Source of the DNA: Gammaproteobacteria bacterium
GTDB lineage: Bacteria; Pseudomonadota; Gammaproteobacteria; Pseudomonadales; Pseudohongiellaceae
NCBI GenBank assembly: GCA_026709135.1
Contig: JAPOTO010000168.1
Span: forward strand, 17,665-51,734
Direction: 5' to 3'
Length of the DNA: 34,070 nt
Each line of letters starts with the position of its first letter. Position 1 is the first letter of the stretch. The notes under the pieces were generated by a model, which saw only the letters and a list, made by a program, of their open reading frames with translations, was not told the DNA's origin and searched no databases. The translations under genes and the position numbers were made by a program. This document shows positions 1 through 6,057 of this stretch, piece after piece.

Positions 1-81
1 CCCCCCCCCCCCCCCCACCCACCACCCCCCCCCCCCCCCCCCCCCGCCCGCCCCCGCGCGCGGGGGCCGGGGGGGGGGGGG
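1..81. repeat. Homopolymer C/G stretch at window edge
   Basis: The first ~57 bases are almost pure C and are followed by a GC stretch and a run of G, giving an imperfect fold-back with no coding potential. Sequence of normal composition starts abruptly near base 81. This looks like a low-complexity sequencing or assembly artefact at a contig end rather than a biological repeat, so anything lying to the left of the peptide gene is probably missing. Confidence 0.7.
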
Positions 82-137
82 TGATCTAAAGCTATAGCCA
101 GCATAAGAAAAAATGCCCTAAACAGTCCCGCAGACAC

Positions 138-166
138 TTGACTCCCCTTAAAAGTGGGAGTAAGGT
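138..166 (+). promoter_or_regulatory. Possible promoter of the RiPP precursor gene
   Basis: A TTGACT hexamer at 138-143 (five of six matches to the sigma-70 -35 box) is followed after 17 bases by TAAGGT at 161-166, a poor -10 (three of six). A 6-bp inverted repeat, ACTCCC at 141-146 and GGGAGT at 156-161, lies across the spacer and could be an operator. It sits about 60 bases upstream of the precursor start. The weak -10 keeps confidence low. Confidence 0.3.
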
Positions 167-210
167 TGCTCCACTCGTTCGGCAAAACGGATCGAGCAAA
201 CAATCCAACA

Positions 211-216
211 AGAGGA
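211..216 (+). promoter_or_regulatory. Ribosome binding site of the precursor gene
   Basis: AGAGGA lies seven bases before the ATG at 224. It is a good Shine-Dalgarno match and fixes the start of the 91-residue precursor. Confidence 0.7.
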
Positions 217-223
217 TAACACT

Positions 224-499
224 ATGGACTGGCAGGCATTTGCTGAAACCCCGCTGCAATCGGCGGACGACATGCGGCGTCAGATCACTGACAAAGCGAT
301 TAGCGACGACGATTTCCGAGCCTTGCTGGTAGCGGATCCCAAGGCCGCGATTCAGCAGGAATTGGGCGTCGATATCCCGGAAGGGCTGGATATCCAAGTG
401 CATGAAAGCAACATGGACACCTTTCATCTGGCTCTCCCGGTCACCAACATGGACGAGGAGCAACTCGAAGCGATTGCCGCGGGGCGTTGCTGCTGTTGA
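224..499 (+). CDS. NHLP-type RiPP precursor with C-terminal Arg-Cys-Cys-Cys
   Basis: This 91-residue protein has the layout of a nitrile-hydratase-like leader peptide (NHLP/proteusin): a charged N-terminal part, a conserved-looking central block (DFRALLVADPKAAIQQELG, then DIPEGLDIQVHES), and an acidic helix (MDEEQLEAIAAG) resembling the usual end of the leader. Only four residues follow the AAG: Arg-Cys-Cys-Cys. These three cysteines are the only ones in the protein, so they are the expected core. Family knowledge: NHLP leaders guide maturases, often YcaO cyclodehydratases, and are cut after a double-glycine-like motif. A YcaO gene lies about 3.2 kb away on the other strand. Inference: the cysteines become thiazol(in)es or another thiol-derived group. 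The very short core is unusual for NHLP precursors. The start is set by AGAGGA at 211-216. The gene could be one of several paralogues if the cluster continues left of the window. Confidence 0.85.
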   Translation: MDWQAFAETPLQSADDMRRQITDKAISDDDFRALLVADPKAAIQQELGVDIPEGLDIQVHESNMDTFHLALPVTNMDEEQLEAIAAGRCCC

Positions 500-514
500 T
501 CGACCACCACTCGG

Positions 515-560
515 CCAATCCCTTCCATGCCCAATGGGGGGATTGGGCCGGGTCCCATTG
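515..560 (+). promoter_or_regulatory. Two mutually exclusive hairpins between precursor and methyltransferase
   Basis: CCAATCCC (515-522) pairs perfectly with GGGATTGG (539-546), and CAATGGG (532-538) pairs perfectly with CCCATTG (554-560). The arms interleave, so both cannot form together, as in attenuators. No U-run follows the second hairpin, so it is not a standard terminator. It could lower methyltransferase expression relative to the precursor, or protect the precursor mRNA 3' end. The structure is seen in the sequence; the function is inferred. Confidence 0.4.
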
Positions 561-586
561 ACCTCTCTTCCCGCGATGGCGGCCCC

Positions 587-1483
587 ATGAAACCCTCCAT
601 GAAGTCGGCGTATCGCGATCGGGCGGGGAACGGCCCGCTGGTTGCCGAATACTACGCTGATTTGACCGCGCCTTTGCAGAAAGGCACCGGGGACATGCGC
701 TTGGCGAGTTACGGCCTCTGGGGGCCGGAGACCAGGACCGAGCAGGAATCCCTGGAGCGATCCATACACCTGCTGGCCGACGGCTGTGGATTGCGGCCGG
801 GAATGCGGGTGTTGGATGCGGGCTGCGGCGTTGGCGGCGCCACGGTCTTTTTGGCCCGCGCATACGGTGTGCGAATCACCGGACTGACGAACTGCGAACC
901 GCATGTGGCGGCGGGCACAGAGTGGGCGGAGGAGAACGGCGTCGGGCATCTGGCGGATTTCCGCCATGGCGACTTCATGGATATTCCCTTCCCCGACGCC
1001 ACCTTCGATGCCGTCATCAACCTCGAATCTTTCTGCTATGCCGCCCCTGCCGACCGACCGGCATACATGCGCGGCGTGCGCCGCGTACTCAAGCCGGGCG
1101 GGCGCTGGTGCCTGATGGAAACCTTGCTCAGCGGCAAGGAGATGTCCCCGGCCCAGGATGCCGTCCATGTCAGCCTGCAGCGCAGTTGCCTCGTGCCGCC
1201 CTTGATGCCGCTGCGCGATCTGACCGCGATGATGCGGCGGACGGGCCTGGCCGATATCGAGGTGCGCGACCTCGATGCCGAGGTGGCGCCATTCATCGAG
1301 AGTCTCACCAAACGCTGGAAAACCTTTGTCCTGCTCACCCCGCCGCCGAAACCGGATCAAGTCGCCTACCATGAGTTGATGCAGTCCTCAATCGATTTCG
1401 GCCAGGGGCTGCGGGAAGGCGTGTTCACCTATCCCCGCGTTTCCGGCGTCAATCCCGGCCCGATGCCCGCGGCCGACTCATAA
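587..1483 (+). CDS. Class I SAM-dependent methyltransferase, RiPP tailoring candidate
   Basis: This is a Rossmann-fold methyltransferase of about 298 residues. Motif I is VLDAGCGVGGATVFLAR (about residues 74-90), followed by an acidic loop and HGDFMDIPFPDATFDAV (motifs II/III), then VLKPGGRWCLME (post-motif III). The pattern resembles small-molecule methyltransferases of the UbiE/sterol/cyclopropane-like group rather than rRNA enzymes. The ATG at 587 (MKPSMKSAYRD) is preferred because the stretch from an earlier in-frame ATG at 527 falls in a hairpin-forming region and looks non-conserved; neither start has a strong ribosome site. It follows the precursor on the same strand, so it is likely co-transcribed and methylates the peptide, for example at the new N-terminus or the C-terminal carboxylate (inference). 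Its 3' end overlaps the 3' end of the opposing gene by 35 bases. Confidence 0.8.
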   Translation: MKPSMKSAYRDRAGNGPLVAEYYADLTAPLQKGTGDMRLASYGLWGPETRTEQESLERSIHLLADGCGLRPGMRVLDAGCGVGGATVFLARAYGVRITGLTNCEPHVAAGTEWAEENGVGHLADFRHGDFMDIPFPDATFDAVINLESFCYAAPADRPAYMRGVRRVLKPGGRWCLMETLLSGKEMSPAQDAVHVSLQRSCLVPPLMPLRDLTAMMRRTGLADIEVRDLDAEVAPFIESLTKRWKTFVLLTPPPKPDQVAYHELMQSSIDFGQGLREGVFTYPRVSGVNPGPMPAADS

Positions 1484-2567
1484 GCATGAAAGCATGGGCG
1501 TTGACGCGCCCCACGCCGCCATCCTCCCCAAACGCGAGCGCGAAATGGTGGATGCGCTGCAACAGCAGGAACACGCCGGCGCGGCCGAACAGCGTTCTCG
1601 CCGCCATCGACCAGTAGGCCAATTCCGCCAGTTTTTCGGGAATGGCGAGCGATTCCGCGCCGAGGCCGTCGATCAGCGCGGTCCAGCAAGCCTTGTCCTT
1701 GAACCATCCGGCGTGGTCGTAAATCGTATCCGCTGAAAATATCTGCAACTCGACCGTTGGCGCCGCGCCCGCGGCGCTGAGATCGAGCCGCACTCCCAAG
1801 GTCATATTGGCCAAGGCGCCCCGCTGCTCCAGCCGCCCCAAAACGGCGGCGACCGCCGCGACGTGTCCCGGCCAGCCGACCCGGTCGAGAAACGCGGCAA
1901 CATCGGCCGCCGCGGAGAAGCCGAGCAGCACCAGACGAACGATCCGGCTTCGATGGCGTGGAAACACTCCGATGGCACCGACGCGCGCGCCCGCTTCAAG
2001 CGCAAGCCAAGCCCGCTCAAGCTGCCGGTGTTCGGCGCCGCTCAAAGTCCTGCCGACCGCGCTCGTCAAGGCGCGCAGGGCGAGGCTGAAATCCTGGCGC
2101 CGACTCGTGGAACCGTCGCCAGCCAGCGTTGCGCGGACGGGGTACAGCACGATTCCGCGCACGGCGGGCCGCCCGGCGGCGATTTCGCAATGCAGCAGCG
2201 CCCGGTCACCGACGATGCGCCGCAGCGGGGATTCCGCCGCCCCGGTTTCGCGCAGCAGCGGGGCGACTCCCGCCGCGGCGGCAAGGTTCGCGTCCTCGAA
2301 GAAGCGGGCGGAGCGGGTTCCGCCCAGCACCGAAACATCTAACTGTACAGACGGCGGCGAGTTGTCGATGGGAAACCCCAGCCACATCGGGAACCCGGCC
2401 AGTGTCGGCGGCAATCCGCGGGCCAGCTCCACCAGCCGCTCGCGTTCGCGTCCGCCGAACAGCAAGGGGGAAAACACACCCCGCATCCGCGCCAGCAACA
2501 CGCCCAGCGATGCCGCTTCGCGCGCCAGGCCATCCTCATTGGCGGCCCACTCTTCGGTGAAATCCAT
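1449..2567 (-). CDS. Uncharacterised protein, paralogue of its upstream neighbour
   Basis: I do not recognise a named family. The 372-residue product is related along its length to the gene just upstream on the same strand. Shared patterns in the same order are: an N-terminal helical segment; LPPT(L/Y)A.FP followed by a .LGFPID/FGFEVPL stretch; a short V.GG(T)SR/VGDSR segment; (D)SPLRRIVG/VVG; FLYP or VLYP; .A.FLD.VGWPG; and LPEKLAEL..WS near residue 300. There is no signal peptide, no clear membrane segment and no cysteine cluster, so it is probably cytoplasmic. Its ATG overlaps the stop codon of the upstream paralogue (TGATG), so translation is likely coupled and the products may act as a heterodimer. 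It is the last gene of the operon that includes the YcaO cyclodehydratase, which points to a role in peptide maturation or product binding (inference). Confidence 0.65.
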   Translation of the reverse strand: MDFTEEWAANEDGLAREAASLGVLLARMRGVFSPLLFGGRERERLVELARGLPPTLAGFPMWLGFPIDNSPPSVQLDVSVLGGTRSARFFEDANLAAAAGVAPLLRETGAAESPLRRIVGDRALLHCEIAAGRPAVRGIVLYPVRATLAGDGSTSRRQDFSLALRALTSAVGRTLSGAEHRQLERAWLALEAGARVGAIGVFPRHRSRIVRLVLLGFSAAADVAAFLDRVGWPGHVAAVAAVLGRLEQRGALANMTLGVRLDLSAAGAAPTVELQIFSADTIYDHAGWFKDKACWTALIDGLGAESLAIPEKLAELAYWSMAARTLFGRAGVFLLLQRIHHFALAFGEDGGVGRVNAHAFMLMSRPRASGRD

Positions 2568-3679
2568 CAGCCGCTTTCAAGCCCGCGTTTCAGTCGCGAC
2601 GCCATCATCAGGAAGAAAGTATAGGCCTTGGCCTGCTCGATCCGATCTCCGGCGATGACAAGCTTGATGTGGTGGATGCCCCGCACCAGCATGATCGGCC
2701 CGGTCGGCGCGAACAATGTGTTCGAGCCAGTGGACCAGCGGGTCAGTTCCGCCAGTTTTTCCGGCAGCGCGCAGCCCAGCCCGCCCATGCAGTCGATGAT
2801 CCCGGCCCAATTTTCCACGTCCTTGAGCCATTCCTTTTCCGAGGCGAAGAAACTCAGCCCCAGTTTCGGCCCCACCCCGCCGGGGCCGATGTCGAAATGC
2901 GCTCCCATGTAGGCGAAAGCGCCGCGCGCCTCGAACGGCGACACCGCGTCCGCCACGGCCGCGGAATTTCCCGGCCAGCCCACGCAGTCAAGAAAGGCCG
3001 CGAGCTCCGCCGCGCGTCGGAACGGGGTCATCGCGATCCGCATGGTTCGCGCCCGCGACGGGAAAGTGCCCAGGGCCCGGATCAAGGTGTTCGGCGCCAG
3101 CGCGCCGTAAAGCCGGTTGAGTTGTTCACGCTCCGCGGCATCGGGGCGCCAGCCGCCGGCATGGACCAGCGCGTCATAAACAACTCCCAGCTCGCGCTCG
3201 CGCCCGCTCGCGCCAGCCAGCGCGTCGTCGATGGGATAGAGGAATATCCCCGGTTCGGGGCGGTCGTCGCCGGGGCCGGTATCGATGTCGTATTCCAGCA
3301 GCATTTTCCTGCCGACCACGCGGCGCAACGGCGAGTCTTCACGGTCGGTCTCGTCGAGCAGCCAGGCAAGCCGCGCCACGGCGGGATCGGCGGCGCCCGC
3401 GCGGTTGTTGTCCTGGTAGATCGCCGCCGTGCGGCTGTCGCCGACCAGCGAGAGGCCGAAATCCGCCCTCGGCTCGGGATCCTGCAACGGAACCTCGAAG
3501 CCGAAAGGAAAAGCCGCGTAGGTCGGCGGCACCTCGTCGGCGCGGGCCAGCATCCGCTCCCACCCGGCACCGTCGATGATGCGGGTGGATATATGCGGCC
3601 TGATCTGCCGCAGCAGCTTTCCCATGGAGCCCGCCACTCGCAGCAGGCACTTTTCGGTGTGGGCCCAATCTTCTTTCAT
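2567..3679 (-). CDS. Uncharacterised protein, upstream member of a tandem paralogous pair
   Basis: This 370-residue protein of unknown family starts at MKEDWAHTEKCLL, 17 bases after the YcaO stop codon. It shares the block order described for its downstream paralogue: VPPTYAAFPFGFEVPL, DSPLRRVVGRKML, FLYPIDDALAG, AAELAAFLDCVGWPGN and LPEKLAELTRWS, plus an RGIHH.KL motif near the C-terminus that the paralogue keeps as RIHHFAL. Divergence between the two is high, so the duplication is old and the copies have probably specialised. No catalytic signature is obvious to me. The tight spacing (17 bases after YcaO, one-base overlap with the next gene) makes a shared job with the cyclodehydratase likely. 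A longer reading frame runs upstream across the YcaO gene but is a shadow. Confidence 0.65.
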   Translation of the reverse strand: MKEDWAHTEKCLLRVAGSMGKLLRQIRPHISTRIIDGAGWERMLARADEVPPTYAAFPFGFEVPLQDPEPRADFGLSLVGDSRTAAIYQDNNRAGAADPAVARLAWLLDETDREDSPLRRVVGRKMLLEYDIDTGPGDDRPEPGIFLYPIDDALAGASGRERELGVVYDALVHAGGWRPDAAEREQLNRLYGALAPNTLIRALGTFPSRARTMRIAMTPFRRAAELAAFLDCVGWPGNSAAVADAVSPFEARGAFAYMGAHFDIGPGGVGPKLGLSFFASEKEWLKDVENWAGIIDCMGGLGCALPEKLAELTRWSTGSNTLFAPTGPIMLVRGIHHIKLVIAGDRIEQAKAYTFFLMMASRLKRGLESG

Positions 3680-3696
3680 GTCGGTGATTCCAGTCG

Positions 3697-6021
3697 TCAA
3701 CCGATGACCGGGGCGGGGTTGAGTTCCGCCTCCGTCAGGGGGCTTCCGCGCCAACCCATGGCCACCGGAACCTCGAACAGGCGCCCCGGCGCAAAGCGTT
3801 CCCAGAAGTGGCGCATGCCGGGCACGATGACCCGCGCCACGGGCAGGCCAATGTCCTGCCGGGTCTGGTCCAGCACGAGGAATTCCATGCCCTTGGCCTC
3901 GACCAGCGCCTGGCAGCGCTCCACATCGTCGCGCAGATCCGCCGATTCGGGAACGGCATAATGCGATTTGCCCCGTGGCGGCATATCCGTCGCCGGCGCC
4001 AGATAAGGATGACCCGCCAGCGTGGCGTTGCGCCACCACCACAGGCACTGCGGATCGTCCACGCTGTAGCCGGCGCCGCCGGGGCCCGTGCCCTGGACCC
4101 AGTTCAGAAACTGGTTCATTTCGCATACCGCGCGCAGAGCCGCTATGTGCGGGTCGGTATGGGTGCCGACTCCGTAGATGATATCCTCCGCCCGCTTGTC
4201 GGTGCGCCGCGAAAGGGCCACGAATGTGGGGATGCCAAAGTCTCCGGTCACATCGAGCAGCCACAGCTCCCGATCCAGGCCGCGGTAGTAGTCGCCCGCC
4301 CCGCTGAGATAATCGTCGTTGAAGCTGTCCAGATCCACGCCGGGCACGCGCAACCGGTTGTACCACCACACGGCGAAGGCGTCGCGTTCCACCAACTCGA
4401 AGAAGCCCTGCAGGATCGCCTCCTCCAGGGTGTTGCCCGCGGCACAGCCATTGGAGTCCGCGACAAAATCCGTTTCCCCCCGAAGATCGGTGGATTTGCC
4501 GAAATAAAGCAGCGAGGTGGGAACATGGCGGTGCCGCTCCCCGGTCAGCGACCACACAGGCGTCCAGTCGATTTCCGCATCCGGGTCCAGACGCGGAGGC
4601 ACCACGTTGTAGGGATGGCCGCGGGCGTTGATCTCCGCTGCTTGGTCGAGTTGCCCCTCGCTGAAAAGCTGGATTTCGTTCGGATGAACCGCCTCGCCGC
4701 CGGCGAAATCCCGGAACCGCTTGCGGATGCGGATCTCGTCGCCGTGGAAAGCCCCTGAATAGCGCTCCAGCGCCTCGCACAGCGCGCTCGCCTCGGACTG
4801 CAGCGGCGTGCTGCCCTTGCCCGCGCTCTTGGTTCGCAAGCTCAGCCGCAGCACACTCAAGGCCCGGTTTTTGAGCGCGATGTTGCTGCCGGCCCAATGC
4901 ACATGCAGCCAGGGGTCGGCGTTGTCGGTCGTGCGCCGCAGCCAAGTCACCACGCCGCTGACGGAATCAACCAGGTGGGCATACTTCGCCAAGGTCTCCT
5001 TGGGAGAAACCGAACGCAGGCCGCCGCTGTTGCGGACTTTGTTCGGGCTCGACCGCAGCCGCACGGGAAGCGGTTCCCGGTCGGGCCGGAACAGCTTTTC
5101 ATCGCCGCAGGCGGAGCACTGCGGACGGCGCATTACCGGGTGGCGCCCGAGTTTGAGCCCCTCCATGTCGAGCGAGAGAACCTCGTTGTGGAGCGAAGCT
5201 TTGTTTCCAAGCACCAGCCATTTGGCGATCTCCACCGCGGCGAGGCCGCAAACGAATTCCGCCACGGCGGGTTCGACCGCCCTCGGCGCGACTGTGCCAT
5301 TGTCGCCGGTGAGATTGCGCAGGAAGTTGTGAACTTCCTGGTGGCCGCGAAGCCGGTAGGCGAGACAGGACCAGCAGGGGCCCCGCTCCGCCGGCCGGAA
5401 CACCGGGCCAAACAGCGGCCGCAGCCCGACCGGACAGATCAGCATCCAGGGAATCCCGGAGGCGATGTGGCGCCGGTTGACCGCCCCGAGCTGCTCGTCC
5501 AGATAGTCGTCGCGGAAAACGACCGAGAGCGCCGGGGCGGGCGCGCCATGCTTTGCCCCGTCCGCGCCCGTCTCCACAGTCACACCCATGCTTTCCAGCC
5601 TCGCGGCCAAGCCCGCGTCTGCGCCGGAGATCGCCACCCTCGAGGCCGACAGCCGCTCTTCGGCCCAGCGTGGCGTGGCGCCCAGCGCGGTCCAGAACGC
5701 CGCCTGCCCATCCGCCATCGCGTATTCGCCGGAAACCACGTAGCCCTTGCCAACCAGTGACGCCAGCGTTTTGCCGACCTCGGTTTCGGCGTATCCATCG
5801 CCCAATGCCGCGACGATTTCCTGACGAGTGCGGCGACCATCGAGAAGCGGCAGCAGATCGGCATAGATCCCGCCGTGCAGCAGGCTGTTGAAAGTCTCCG
5901 AAACCAGAAACACCTGCCGATCATCCATCGGGTGGAACTGAAAATGCGGCGCGAGCTGAGGTTTTTCGATCAAACCTTTGTCGGCGGCGGTCTTGCGGGA
6001 TATTCCTGAAACAGGCGGCAT
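3697..6021 (-). CDS. Fused TOMM cyclodehydratase: leader-binding, E1-like and YcaO domains
   Basis: This 774-residue protein combines the two halves of an azoline-forming cyclodehydratase. Residues ~20-100 form a small winged-helix-like region consistent with a RiPP recognition element (FLVSETFNSLLHGGIYADLL, then LLDGRRTRQEIVAALG). Residues ~125-310 look like the E1-like partner domain, with two Cys pairs, C216-x2-C219 and C302-x2-C305, that would bind structural zinc. From ~340 the YcaO domain carries ATP/Mg-site helices SEASALCEALERYSG (409-423) and EEAILQGFFELVERDAFAVW (533-552). It ends in NPAPVIG, a weak form of the Pro-rich YcaO tail. Known for the family: ATP-dependent cyclisation of Cys, Ser or Thr to azolines. 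The nearby precursor has only three cysteines, so these are the probable substrates. It starts 36 bases after the oxygenase fusion gene and leads the tandem paralogues. Confidence 0.9.
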   Translation of the reverse strand: MPPVSGISRKTAADKGLIEKPQLAPHFQFHPMDDRQVFLVSETFNSLLHGGIYADLLPLLDGRRTRQEIVAALGDGYAETEVGKTLASLVGKGYVVSGEYAMADGQAAFWTALGATPRWAEERLSASRVAISGADAGLAARLESMGVTVETGADGAKHGAPAPALSVVFRDDYLDEQLGAVNRRHIASGIPWMLICPVGLRPLFGPVFRPAERGPCWSCLAYRLRGHQEVHNFLRNLTGDNGTVAPRAVEPAVAEFVCGLAAVEIAKWLVLGNKASLHNEVLSLDMEGLKLGRHPVMRRPQCSACGDEKLFRPDREPLPVRLRSSPNKVRNSGGLRSVSPKETLAKYAHLVDSVSGVVTWLRRTTDNADPWLHVHWAGSNIALKNRALSVLRLSLRTKSAGKGSTPLQSEASALCEALERYSGAFHGDEIRIRKRFRDFAGGEAVHPNEIQLFSEGQLDQAAEINARGHPYNVVPPRLDPDAEIDWTPVWSLTGERHRHVPTSLLYFGKSTDLRGETDFVADSNGCAAGNTLEEAILQGFFELVERDAFAVWWYNRLRVPGVDLDSFNDDYLSGAGDYYRGLDRELWLLDVTGDFGIPTFVALSRRTDKRAEDIIYGVGTHTDPHIAALRAVCEMNQFLNWVQGTGPGGAGYSVDDPQCLWWWRNATLAGHPYLAPATDMPPRGKSHYAVPESADLRDDVERCQALVEAKGMEFLVLDQTRQDIGLPVARVIVPGMRHFWERFAPGRLFEVPVAMGWRGSPLTEAELNPAPVIG

Positions 6022-6057
6022 GGTCGGCGAAATCCTCGATTGCAGATGACTGAACGC

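Noticed and set aside
92..1372. A 426-codon frame on the minus strand opposite the precursor and methyltransferase.
   Set aside because: It is antisense to a gene with clear methyltransferase motifs, has no recognisable domain and is rich in Arg/Gly/His as expected for a GC-rich shadow.
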